Source of the DNA: Pleurotus ostreatus/Saccharomyces cerevisiae fusant
Taxonomy: Eukaryota; Opisthokonta
Assembly: GCA_024196135.1 (NCBI GenBank)
Contig: JAMQCK010000309.1
Coordinates: 1-29,137, forward strand
DNA length: 29,137 bases
Direction of reading: 5' to 3'
The notes under the pieces: generated by a model
Database searches by the model: none
Seen by the model: only the letters and a program-made list of their open reading frames with translations
Told to the model about the DNA's origin: nothing
Program-made: the position numbers and the translations under genes
In this document: piece after piece, positions 11,297-22,491 of the stretch
Numbering within the stretch: position 1 is the first letter of the stretch
Layout: each line of letters begins with the position of its first letter

Positions 11297-14200
11297 ATGT
11301 CGAACTACCCTTCAACACCGGGCGACGACGCGGAGAGCCCCTCTGTCTCTGGCACACCGACGCCGCATGCCCAGCTCCATCGTTCATTGAGCGGCAGCGG
11401 CTCATTCTCCACTGCGGGAACGCCTCAGCACCACCACCAGGGCACCTCCTACTTCTCCCAGACCCCCTCATCCCCAGGCGGTCCCCGGAGGCCGCACATG
11501 TACAACCGGAGCACGTCGGCGGCAAGCACGACGCGTCGCGGCGCCCGGAGCACCAGTGTGGCGAACAGCGCGCGGGATATGCTCAGCGAGGATGACGAAG
11601 ATGAGGACGAAGATGAAGACGATGTCAGCATCGTGGAGAGCCTGCGCGCGCGTCGCGGCAAGGGACGCGAGGCTCCTCAAGCTGAGGGCGACGCTGAGGA
11701 CGAAGACGATGACGCAGACCTGGACCCGATAACACTGAAAGAACGCCAGTCCCTGATCAACGTCGAGCACCCTTTCGGTTTGCCCATCTGGAAGCCTGCG
11801 CTTTACAAGAAGTCGCGCACCGTAACACGGAATGCGGATGAGGCCCTGCACTCCATTCCCTCAGCCCAAGCCGAGCGCCATCTCCTACCGGGCAATGTGC
11901 TATGGACAGCGCTTTTCGGCTGGTGGCTCGCGCTCGTGTGCTTCATCCTGTCCGGCTTGCTTTACTTCATTCCACAGGGAGGCCGCCGCTTCTCGACGCT
12001 CATCTTCGGGCTAGGGTGGTATATTGCTTGGCCGTTCGGCAAATACGTGGAAGGCGAGGGCCCAGAGCGGTTGGAAGTCACCGAAGATGAAGAGTCGGGT
12101 TCTCCGAGCCATGCACCACATGAACGTCAGACGTCCGACTCCTCAACCGTCCGCGGTGTCTCCCCTCACGATAGAGACACTATTCGCGAAGCCCCCGCAC
12201 ATACACAGTCGGCTTCATGGAACTCGCATGCCAGCGAAAACACCTCCCTCCTTCACCGCACTCAGTCCGGCTTCCCTGTTCCCCCGCCTAAGAAATCCTA
12301 CGGCGCGACCCTGAGTCCATCGTCCTCAGCCTCATCTATTGGCGCAGCCAAGGCGGAGAGCATCTCCAGTGACACTATGGGCAAGATTTGTTTCTGGATT
12401 GCGTTCGTCTGCGTCATCGCGCCGCTGATGCTCTTCGTGAGCCTCTGCTGCTGGGGACTGATCGTCTTCATTCCCATGGCCAAGCTCAACTGGGCGCTCA
12501 TCAAGCACCTCTTCCAACAGCCTCTGAGCATCCGCTTCTGTTCTGCACCCTCGCCGGTGGTCATCGTCCAGGATGAGGATGGGAACCAGGAGGAACACGA
12601 CGGCACGGAAACACAGGAAAGCGAGCCCATCACGTCGCAATCCTCCATCTCGGTGAAGCACCCGCGCCTCTCGCAGGGCCAGGCCGCGCCGTCCGGCGGT
12701 TCGACCATCCTGCTCTGCACATACAAAGCGGCAGGCCTGCAGTACTTCAAGTACACCGTCGGCGGCGTGAACATCATCTTCGTCAACCTCATGCCCGTCG
12801 TCTTCCTCGTCATCTTCGACGGCATCTACCTGCTCGAGCTCGTGCGCCACCGGGACGAGAAGGGTCTCCCGGTGTCGCCCTTCCTGCGCATCGTCGCGTC
12901 GCAGGCGCTCATCTTCATCATGTCGCTCGCTAGTGTCATCCCGCTCTCTTATTTCATCGGCATGGCGGTCGCCAGTATCTCCGCGCAGTCCAGTATTGGG
13001 ATGGGCGCGGTCATTAACGCGACCTTCGGTTCCATCATCGAGATCATCCTCTACTGCATTGCGCTCACGCAGGGCAAGGGCCACCTCGTCGAGGGTTCCA
13101 TCGTTGGTTCGCTTCTCGCGGGCGTCCTGCTCATGCCCGGCATGAGTATGTGCAGCAGTGCGGTCAGGCGCAAGGAGCAGCGGTTCAATGCGAAGAGCGC
13201 GGGTGTGACGAGCATGATGTTGATCATGGCCATCGTCGGGACACTAGCACCGACGCTCTTCTACCAGACGTACGGAAATGTGAGTAAAGCGTCCTTTTCA
13301 GCGCATACGTCCAGACTTACGTTACTTTAGTTCCAACTGATCTGCAGCGGCTGCCCCTCGACGCCGCGTCCCGGCAGTGATGCACCTTGGATCTGCGAGC
13401 GCTGCTACTACAAGCACCCGGACCCCGTCTCCGACCCCTTCTACCAGAGCACGGTCAAGTCACTCATGTACTTCTGCGCCGCCATCCTTGTCTTTGTAAG
13501 TCCACCCCTTCAACCATCTCTGTTCCATGCTCACCTCCTTCCCAGTCCTACCTCATCGGCCTCTGGTTTTCCCTCCACACGCACGCCTCGCAAATCTGGC
13601 AGAATCCCCAGCAAGTCATGCACCCCGGCATGGAGCTCCCCCTCCACAACCCGAACCGCATGTCCATTTACCACCGCCTCGCCGGGTCCGGCGAGCGCTC
13701 GCAGAGCCGCCAGACGCTGCGCCACAAGCCAAGCACGACGGAGCAGGCGGAGAGTCTGAAAGCGCCGCCGTCGCCGACGCTCGCGCGCCGGGTATCGTAT
13801 GCGACGGGCACGCAACCGGGCCAGTCGTACCAGGGCGCCTTCCCGCCAGGGTATCAGGGCGGCTCGTACCAGGGCGCGTCGAGTGCGTACCCGGGTGTGC
13901 TGGATAGCGTGGACCACGCGGTGAAGGCGACGCTGCCTGAAGGGCAGCCGCCGAATGTGCTGACGGCGGAGGACTTCACGCGTGCGGTGGCGGTTGCGAC
14001 GGTCAGCGCGCTTCGGCACCAGACGGCGCATAGCCCGGGACGTGTTCGCACGTCGGGCGCGGTACCGGCTGAGGCTGAGGGCGGCGGTCACGGTGGCCAT
14101 GATGCGCCGTCTTGGAGCCGAAAGGTCAGCGCAAGTGTGCTGTTGTCGTGCACGTTCTTGTATGCGATCATCGCTGGTATGTGTCTTGCAAAGTAACATG

Positions 14201-14915
14201 TGGCCTGGCGAGCTAACAGGTCATGCAGAAATCCTGGTCGATGTCGTCGATGTCATCCTCGAAGGCTCCGGTATCGACGAAAAGTTCCTCGGTGTTACGC
14301 TCTTCGCGCTCGTGCCCAACACGACGGAGTTCATGAACGCAATGTCGTTTGCGCTCAACGGCAACATCGCGCTGAGGTACGTGGCTTTATGCTTGCCTGA
14401 AATGATGTACTGACGGTAGCGTGCAGTATGGAGATCGGCTCCGCGTACGCTCTGCAGGTCTGCTTGTTGCAGATCCCGGCCATGGTCGCGTTCTCTGCGT
14501 GGTACGCGCCGGACAAGATGGGTGAAGTGGCGCATACCTTCACGTAAGTGTTCAGTGTCTACTCCTGCCCTTCTTGAAGTACTGAACCGGTTGCAGCCTC
14601 ATCTTCCCTCGCTGGGATGTCATCGCGCTTGTCTTGTCGATGTTCTTGATGACCTACACCTACATCGAGGCGCGCAGCAACTATCATCGTGGTAGCATTC
14701 TCGTCCTTAGGTATGTCCACCTACTTTCGTTCTTATTCTTTGACTTACGTTCGCACAGCTACCTTGTCCTCGTATCGGCCTTCTACTACGCACCGCAGAA
14801 CAAGGACGACGAGGACCTGGATAATCCAGGACCCGGTCTCACGGCAAACAACCTGACGGAGTTCAGCCTCAACATCTTCCAGGCTGCTCGCTGGTACCTA
14901 TCCTCGCTCTTCTAA
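11297..14915 (+). CDS. VNX1: VNX1-like vacuolar monovalent cation/H+ antiporter (CaCA superfamily)
   Basis: Yeast Vnx1 exchanges Na+ or K+ for H+ at the vacuolar membrane. Exons are 11297-13279, 13331-13495, 13546-14176, 14229-14376, 14427-14543, 14597-14710 and 14759-14915, giving 1104 aa, longer than yeast Vnx1. After a Ser/acidic cytosolic N-terminus comes the YccF-like block (HPFGLPIWKPALY, about 158) with membrane segments near 202. A second YccF-like half (about 361-415, HLFQQPLSIRF) follows. The first exchanger repeat contains AVINATFGSIIEII (about 570-583) and the second contains FALVPNTTEF (957-960). A long loop between the repeats is rich in Gly, Tyr, Gln and Ser. The start at 11297 is preferred; an in-frame ATG at 11177 would add 40 residues without family features. 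Substrate is inferred from the family. Confidence 0.88.
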
Positions 14916-15325
14916 ACGTAGCATCTCGCGGAGTGGACTTTCTCATACTCACATGCAACGGTCCTGCAAACCAAGTGACCCTCATCCGGACGCTTTTAGT
15001 ATCTTTATACCCCTGTGGTGTTCTCTGTCCATACTTGTGCCAAACCTTTCATTCGCTTACGACCTCTAACGACCCCGTCACGACCCCCACCCCCAAATCC
15101 TCTCGCAGCATCAATTTCGCATACTTGTGCATCCAATTGCATACTCATACAACAGTGAAGAATTCCGGATGAAATACTGGTACAACTTGGTTGGGTACAT
15201 ACAGGATTGTTGTTACCTCGCCCTCTGCGGGCCCGTTAGGCAGCATTATCGTTATTTGATTCGAATATCAGTTGGCTTTCAACACATGTCAAGCGTCAAA
15301 GGAGACTCGCATGGGCAACGGCACA
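14916..15325. other. convergent intergenic region
   Basis: The VNX1-like gene (plus) and DDB1 (minus) end toward each other here, so this interval holds two 3' untranslated regions and their poly(A) sites. I see no gene, repeat or promoter element in it. Confidence 0.6.
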
Positions 15326-18300
15326 TTAGTGAAGGCTCTGCAGCGCTTCGAGTTGCTGTCGTATCTCTTCGCGGTTGTATGTGCGAATTTTCTCGTGCAC
15401 GGTCTTGCCCTCGATGACCTTGCGCGCCGCGGCATCATCGCCGACCTGAAGGAACTGCTCCAGGAAATCGCCGTCCACGAAGCCTCGTGCAGATTCGGAG
15501 TCGCTGCCCCGTATCGAGTTCTTTGGTGCGCGATACTTCTGGTGGCTGAAAGATGTCAGGATTGGCAGAAAAACCTGGCGAGAAGTACACGTACTCTTCG
15601 TGCGGGCCCTTTGGCACACCAACACCACGGAACACATACGAGATGTTGCGCTCGAGGTCAGTGAATAGCCGCGACAGCGAACTACCTGCAACCAAGTCCA
15701 CGACTACGCCTATACGGCCGACGGAGGTAAAGAAGAGATAGCTAGGCTTCAACGTCAGGCCATCCTCGGAATTCGTCGTCTCCGCGGTGGACAGGGAACC
15801 TAAGCAAAGATCAGCTTGCATATGAAAAATAACGAAGGAATACTGACCTGGTATGAACTTGTTCACCATTTCGCCAAGGAAGAATGCGCCGTCCCTATCC
15901 AACGTCTCTCGCCCATTTGAGGCTTTCGCGGACGAGAAGGTGGTCAAGTTCATGTCGATCTTATGGGGTGGTCAGCTTCAGCTTATGGCTGAGCAGTATT
16001 CGCTTGATCTCACATTTGCCGCAATGACTGCGTCCTTCTCTCCCAATGCGAGGCTCGCCGGGAACAAAGGCGAGTAGTCGCTCGAGATCAGATCCAGTTG
16101 TACGGTATCATTCGGCAGCAGCGCGACCTTGACGAGCGAAATGGAGTGCATCTGGTCGCCGATCGCGACATGGTTGTCTCGTACGGCAAGAGTGCGAATG
16201 ACGAAGTTATGGTTCCACTCGCCGACCTTATTCAAGGTCCAGGTCGAGGACGAAACGCTCGCTATGTCCGGGCGGAAGAACATTACCTGGAAAGCGAGCA
16301 AGTCATCAGGGTCACGGCAGTGGTCCGCAATGCATTCAGCTTACCGCAGACTCGACAGCGGCGGCAATAAGCCCCTTCACCGTGGTCATCTGCACCGCAG
16401 GTTTGATGATTGGCCGTGTCGCTCGCTCAGCAATCTGCGCTGTGGACCCATCCGCACTCGCAGTCCTCCTGACGCTCAAAAGGGTGAGCAGTCCAGGTTC
16501 GGGATCGTCTTCTTCAGCGAGACTGGCGTCGTATGTGGCAACGCAGAAGAACGTCTCCTGCGCCCCCTCATCTGTGGGACGCTGTACGAGTGTGATCGCC
16601 GTCGGTACGGTCCCGTCCGCAAAATTGTGCCGTTGCAACTCTACGCTTCATCAGCATCACAAATTATGGAACGTAAATGCATAACACACCCTCGTATGTC
16701 GAGTCGTCGAATAGGAGAAACGCACACTTGGTCCCAGGCTCCGTATCTATACCAATGCACCCTGGAGGCCTATACGACGCGATCACCCCGAAGACCTTAT
16801 TTGTCGTATCGTGCACTATACCCGTAGGCGTGTACCCTCCGAGCGGTATCTGCGCCGACGCACCGAGTGAGAAACCAGATCGGAGGTATACAGCATGGCG
16901 GACGAACCGTTCGGATGTGCATCTTGTCGACCGCCTGGACAGAACCGACCGTAAGCCCGGTGGGGCTTGCCAGCAACAGCGCATCCTTGTGGTCAAACAA
17001 TTCCAGCGGTGCAATGGCCGCAACGTCTCGCACCATAACAGCAGCGTGATGTAATCGCTTCTTCTCCCAAGACCACAGCGCTGCATGCTGGCCCGCAGCG
17101 AAGACTGCTGGCTCGCCGTCTTTCAGGTAAACCGCCAGCGAGACCGGAGCACTCCCTAACGAAGTGACCTTGCGGTCGTGGGTGACACCATCGCGCAGGG
17201 CGTACGTGACTACCGAGCCATTTGCTAGGCCGGCGATGAGATACGTATGCCGCCCTTCGTCCTTGCCCCCGAAATGCTGCACGGTAAGGCAGCGGACGAG
17301 CGCTGGCAGAGCGTCCGTGGTGTGCGTGAGTTCTTCGACGATACCGTCGTCGGCCCTCCCGACTGCCTTCCTCTTGAGCTTGAAGATGTCGATGCTGGGT
17401 CGATCCCAGTATGCGACTGCAATCTGCTTCGACTGCTTCGGTACCTTGCCATCCTTCGGCTCGGGTGGCAAGACGCATATCGAGGCAATTTCCGGGTCAC
17501 CGGGAAGCCTTAGTGTCCTGGCGATGTGTCAGTATCATTGTCTCAGAGAAATGACGACAAGCGCACCCTACGGGCTTCAACCTATAGTCGCCGTTCTGCA
17601 GCTCTACGCAGAAATAAGACAGTGTGCCTCCCGGATACGCGACGAATATCTGGCTCTCCGACACGCAGGCGGCAGTAGGCTTGCCCCATCCCCTCTGCAC
17701 GCCTGCTCCCCCTATCGGCGTGTACCCAGCGATGCCCATGGCGTACTCGCACACCCGCAAGCCCTCGGTCGTCACCTGCACCGCAATTGGGGAGTCGCCA
17801 TACGTCGGTCCGGCACGAACATTGCCCGCAGCGAGTGTGCGTGCTGACAAGAAGCCGGTGGTCTCCAACGGCTCATAGACGAAGGAGTGCTGAGAGTCAA
17901 CGACTTCGATGCGGAAGAGCTGCGTGCCTTCGGGCGTGTCAAGCAAGATACGACTGTGTTCAGCATCGTCGTACATGTTCCGCAGGGGCCAGATGCCAGA
18001 GACGTGAGCTGAGCTGGAATCGTCCGCGCTCGCAATAACTTTGAAGTCCGCCCCGCTGCGGATAACATGCAATCGACCCGCACCCAGGTCGCCCGAGCAG
18101 GTCACTATTTGCGGCTAAATTCTCATCAGCACTGGGAGAAGCTGACACAGAGACAAGGCATGGCGCACCTGCCCACTATCATCCACATCCACTAGCGCCG
18201 CATCCACAATCGGTGCGATATTTGTGAAGGACTCCGACACGGATAGCACCGACCCGCGCATCTGCACGATCTTGCCCTTGGCTGGTTTTGGTGACTCCTG

Positions 18301-19754
18301 CGTCGCGTCCATAGTTGAAGCCGGTCCATCTTCGAGCTCTTCTGGCTTGACGGTCGGCCAGCCCGGTGGTATAGGCAAGGGTTTGGACTCAGGTACTACC
18401 ACGGTACCAATGTCGATGAGTTGTGAGTCCCCGCAATGTGAGCCGATGAAGACCTTGGAGCCATTGAGGTGGGTGATGGTTGTGGGTGGGCTTATCTTGA
18501 TGTTAACATCAGCGACAGAGGGGGCTACTCTATGAGAACTACATACCGAGCCGAGAGGGACCAGCACAAGGCAAGTCTGGACGTTCCGAAAGTCGACCTG
18601 AACTAGTCCAAGACGCCCATACTCATCCCCTATCAAGAAACGAATGTCGTCGATGGCCTCACACGCGACAACGCGGGACCACGGCCAGTCGACAGATGCT
18701 ACTGGCTTGCGCTTCCTCAGATCGCGCTGCTGTTGCTTGTCCCTCGCCTCCTTCTGCTTCTTCGCATCGCCCTTTGAGCTCGCCTCGAACGCGTCGAGCT
18801 TCTTCCCGTGCCTCTTCTTCGACTCTTCGTCAGCGCGCTCGTACAACATCAGCCTCCTTCCCCCAACAATCAATATACCTCCCCGGAAATCCTCCTGCCA
18901 CTGCCGCTCCCACTCTCCTACGGGCAGCAAAAAGGTCCGATCTTCATCAGGGTAGCGGAAGAGGCTGTTGTTGAGCGCGATAGATGGAAGCTCCAGCGAT
19001 GGCCTCGAAGCGATCTCGTATTCGCTTGTGTCCAGATCGCGCACAATGAGCCGCACGCGCTGCGCGGCGTCGATGTGTAGGATCGCGATGGAGTCTGTCG
19101 TCCCGGGAACAAAGCATATCGAAAGGATGTTGTTCTCATACGCTCTGCATATCCCGTGTTAGCATACGGCCCGCGGGAAGCCAAAGCCAGCAAAAGCACG
19201 CACGATGCATCGTAGACCGTATCCGTCGGCAGCCCGTCCTCCAAGCACACCACCTTCAGCTTCCCCGCGTATGCGCTCACTACGAGCCGCGACCCTTCCT
19301 CGTTCACGAAGAAATCCATGCAGAACTCCGCCGCGCGCTGTAGCGCATTCGCCGTGGACAGATCGAGCGCGTGCGCCAGCTTCAGCTCGCTCCCATCCAA
19401 GTCCAAGAACAGCAGCTCTGGTTGGGGATGGTCCAGCATGACCACCAAGCGGTCGCAGTCCTTCGCATCGGGCTATTGGCAGGGTGCGGTACGGCTTCGT
19501 CAGCAGGGGGAACTCCTAGGCCGTATGCGACGACGCACCTTCCTCACTGCCTTCACGCTGCATACGCTGCCCCAGATCTCCAGAGAGCTCTCTAATCGCA
19601 AGCCAGAGGGTTGGAGGGAGAAGACCTCGAGCCGCGACATCTTCGCCACCACGAGATGCTCGACATCGCCGGGTACGAGCTTGCATTTCACGGAGGAGAT
19701 AACGCTGGACGGCGCATGGAACGTCGTCACGAGCTTCACCGTCTTCGCGGCCAT
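15326..19754 (-). CDS. DDB1: DDB1, damaged-DNA-binding protein 1 / CRL4 adaptor (beta-propeller, CPSF_A family)
   Basis: DDB1 bridges CUL4 to WD40 substrate receptors and takes part in nucleotide-excision repair and heterochromatin or replication control. Twelve exons on the minus strand: 19754-19539, 19472-19204, 19144-18547, 18495-18169, 18114-17567, 17517-16908, 16849-16690, 16640-16345, 16286-16014, 15959-15848, 15799-15595, 15545-15326, giving 1277 aa (human 1140). Family landmarks: HLVVAKMSRLEVF, HCGDSQLIDI, FTNIAPIVD then QIVTCSGDLGAGRLHVIR, GIWPLRN, KMHIRT-IPLGGYTPTGIV, and the C-terminal ARGFVDGDFLEQFL ending in LQSLH. The landmarks separate DDB1 from the paralogues CPSF1/CFT1 and SF3B3/RSE1. 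An extra Lys/Arg-rich segment lies at about 266-311. One donor is GTTCGT (intron 16907-16850), chosen because it restores the family sequence exactly. Confidence 0.94.
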
Positions 19755-20376
19755 CGTGATAGTGAAAGGCCTGAGCTGCACAACCTGGCTTGCTCGTCGT
19801 TGACGGTGATGAGCGTACTTGGTTCGAGGAGATTAGTCCGCCGCGTCAAGATCAGTGACGACATGAGACTCGGTCTTTTCTTGCGTTTTCCGTGAAGTTC
19901 AGGTTCACTCTACATTCGAACAAGACACAGAAATATGCATTCAACGAGATACGAGCGCCGTACTACTTTAACATCGCAGGCAGCGTAGAAGATCGAACAT
20001 CAGAGGCAAGAGATACGTGAAAAATAAGACACAGAACAGGATAAGCGACGACGGAGATATGTAAACCATCGGTCCAAACAAAGCGGCCGACGTAACGTTT
20101 TGGAGGCAGCGTTGAGCGCCAGGGAAGGGGGTACGACGATGCACCTAGCAAGTGGATGGGGGGAAGGTGGTGGACTAGAAATACACGGGCATCGAAGGAA
20201 GGATACGTCCGTTGAAACATAGATGGGAGAGCAGTACCAGTATATGCGCGCCTGTATGGGCAGCCGAAGATCGAAGGGAGATATGGGCATAGACGACGAG
20301 GAAGACAGAGACGACAGCGAGAAGGGGGAGCATAGATGGAGAGGGGTGTGCATATGAATACGGGAAGCCACGGCGC
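19755..20376. other. DDB1 promoter side plus bZIP 3' untranslated region
   Basis: Both flanking genes are on the minus strand: the right gene ends at 20377 and DDB1 starts at 19754. The interval is purine-rich on the plus strand (20150-20340), meaning pyrimidine-rich in the direction of transcription. No reading frame with family features and no clear TATA element is seen. Confidence 0.5.
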
Positions 20377-22179
20377 CTACTGGTCCTCGAACGTAGGGCA
20401 CGGCAGGCCGTGGTCCCTGCACACCCCCTGCAACATCGTCGCGCGCCCCTTCCAGAGCTCGAGCTGTTCCGTAAGGAACTGCACGCTCGCCTCGAGCTGC
20501 TGAGTGTGCTCGAGCTTCCGCTTGCGGCTCTTGCGAGCGGCCAGCGTGTTTTGACGGCGCTTGGCCTCGATCTGCTCGCGCTCCGTCATGGAGAGCGAGA
20601 GATCGACCGCGCCTTCCTCCTCCTCCGGGAACGCCTGCGACCGCGCGCGCTTCTTCTTCGCGAAGACGGCCGGCACCTCCTTGCGCGAGGTCGCCGAGTC
20701 CGTCAGGTAGTTGCGCGTCTGCGTCGGCGCGTCGAGGGGCACGAGCTGGTTCACGGAGATGTTCCGTCGCGTCCCGGTCGCCTGAGCGCGACGACCGCCG
20801 GACTTCGACGGGCGACCGGAAGAGCGACGTCCGCTGTTGCTCGCAGGTGTCTCCGGCGCAGGCGTGGCCGCATCGTTGGCCCTGAAGTCTGTCGCGAAAG
20901 GGTCGATAGTGTCGACAGGGGACGCCGAGGGCGACAGGGTGTAGAGCCCACCCATCGGGAACGCGTCCATCTTGTCGTCCGAGGGCAGAACATCGCCGGT
21001 GTAAACTTCGCTACCGCCAAAGAGGGGCATGTTGGCGTCGATCCCGCCGATGATGGGGTCGTGGATGTCGTCGAACAGCGGCGTGCTGAGGAACTCATTG
21101 AGCGGCGTGTCGTCCGGAGAGCCCGTCATCGACGTCGGCGAGGCGGTAAGATACTGCTCAGCCCAACTGTCCCCCATGGAGAGGAGTTGTCCGAGATCTG
21201 CTGAAAGAGGGTCAGACCAGTCCCGTACCCGAGCAAAGACATGAGACGTACCTTGCAAGGGATCGTATCCTTCCATCGAAGGAACGACAGGGTCAACACC
21301 CGTCTGGATGACGGTATCGACCGGTTTTATAGGTACAGTGGTCACACCGGCCTTTGCCATGGTGTTCGTATTATCGGGGTCTTGAGCTAGCATATTTAAA
21401 TAACTTGCGCTCAGAGTTGCGAAATTGGTGAACTTGTTAGATAGGTTGCTGCGCTGCGGGAGCGGGCGCGTGGGTCGAGAATGCGTATTTGTTGTACTTG
21501 TGCTTGCGATGGGAGGGGGAGGGAGCTGCGAGGGGATTCCATACTGGAGGGCGAGGTCCTGAGGGGTTTGAAAAACCACTGACGTCCGAAGACGGGGGAG
21601 AGAGGAGGTTAACGGGTCATGGTGGCGAGGGGGTTGGTGACGAAGGCTTGAAAGCGAGCTTCCAAGGGGCGTTATCGAGACATTGTTGCTCGATGGACGG
21701 GGGGACGAGTAGTCCTGGGGGTTTAGGCGAAGGCGCACATCGCTGTGCGCGCTGGTGTAGTTACGAGTGTGTGGGGTCTTGGGAGGGGCGGCCGATTGCC
21801 GAAGTTCTGCACGAGCGATCGGTGTCAGCTGATCGTTCTTTTGAGAACCATTTGAGGGTTGGGATTGGATGAGCGCGACCATCCACGGCTCATCGCCTGG
21901 AAGAAGACTTGGGGCCGATAAGGCATCCAGAGCATCCGCGAGATGCTGCTCGCTGGTGTTCACATCCTCGAGATGCGGGATATCGGTGGAAGCGTCCGAT
22001 AGACGCCGGGCGAATTCGGCATCCTCCAGATGCGCCATATCCATCTCCTCCTGGGCAGAACCCGCATCCTCGGGATGTGGAGATTCGGGAATATGAATCC
22101 AAGACCCGAACCTGAAGAGGTTAGAGCCTGAGGGTTCGGTAGACGCGGAAGCGCTCTTCAAGCTGCTGCCCGATTGCAT
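20377..22179 (-). CDS. GCN4/CPC1-like bZIP transcription factor
   Basis: The family activates amino-acid biosynthesis genes under starvation (cross-pathway control). The basic region KRRQNTLAARKSRKRK starts near residue 522, followed by a leucine-zipper helix and the end CPTFEDQ. Upstream is a long Ser/Pro/Asp-rich activator-like part with PLFDDIHDP and DWSDPL-type acidic patches and an HLEDA/PHLEDV repeat near the N-terminus. There is one intron at 21251-21198: 54 nt, GTACGT..CAG, in frame and free of stops. The spliced form has 582 aa and the retained form 600. The start at 22179 is the first ATG after a TATA box at 22364-22373; another in-frame ATG at 21360 would give a shorter protein closer to usual GCN4-type sizes. 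The paralogue is certain only to bZIP level; GCN4-like is from the basic region. Confidence 0.85.
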   Translation of the reverse strand: MQSGSSLKSASASTEPSGSNLFRFGSWIHIPESPHPEDAGSAQEEMDMAHLEDAEFARRLSDASTDIPHLEDVNTSEQHLADALDALSAPSLLPGDEPWMVALIQSQPSNGSQKNDQLTPIARAELRQSAAPPKTPHTRNYTSAHSDVRLRLNPQDYSSPRPSSNNVSITPLGSSLSSLRHQPPRHHDPLTSSLPRLRTSVVFQTPQDLALQYGIPSQLPPPPIASTSTTNTHSRPTRPLPQRSNLSNKFTNFATLSASYLNMLAQDPDNTNTMAKAGVTTVPIKPVDTVIQTGVDPVVPSMEGYDPLQGTSHVFARVRDWSDPLSADLGQLLSMGDSWAEQYLTASPTSMTGSPDDTPLNEFLSTPLFDDIHDPIIGGIDANMPLFGGSEVYTGDVLPSDDKMDAFPMGGLYTLSPSASPVDTIDPFATDFRANDAATPAPETPASNSGRRSSGRPSKSGGRRAQATGTRRNISVNQLVPLDAPTQTRNYLTDSATSRKEVPAVFAKKKRARSQAFPEEEEGAVDLSLSMTEREQIEAKRRQNTLAARKSRKRKLEHTQQLEASVQFLTEQLELWKGRATMLQGVCRDHGLPCPTFEDQ

Positions 22180-22363
22180 CACGAAATTCGATGAAAAAAC
22201 GCGAGAAAAGTGCCGGGAGTTCGGAAGTCAAAGATTCGAGGAGACGATGTGGCGAAGAGGAGACTGAGGGTGCTAGGACTCACAAATACGAGCGATTGAC
22301 TCGGTCGAGATGGGTGCAGGTCGCAAGCGCCGAAAATTGACTTGCCGACCCCATGCCCAGCGG

Positions 22364-22373
22364 CTTATATAAG
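22364..22373. promoter_or_regulatory. palindromic TATA element CTTATATAAG (possible bidirectional core promoter)
   Basis: CTTATATAAG equals its own reverse complement. It lies 185 bp upstream of the bZIP ATG (minus), the right spacing for a short leader without any upstream ATG. It also lies 119 bp upstream of an ATG on the plus strand (22492) that opens a coding-looking frame. A TGACTC core, the half-site bound by GCN4-type factors, lies at 22298-22303 on the bZIP side. Confidence 0.55.
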
Positions 22374-22491
22374 TCGGCCCCGGCCGGGCCCGACGGCCGA
22401 CACGTGTTGGAAATTCATTGTTCGCCGGATAAGGATTTCCATCAAATCATTGTTTTCCTTCTTTGTCCACTCAAAGCGGTTCAATAGCAAA

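Noticed and set aside
12332..13084. 250-codon minus frame rich in Asp, Glu and Arg
   Set aside because: It is antisense to the exchanger's membrane exons; the composition mirrors their codon bias.
20410..21204. 264-codon plus frame over the bZIP gene
   Set aside because: It is antisense to the bZIP basic region and activation domain; Arg/Leu/Val-rich noise.
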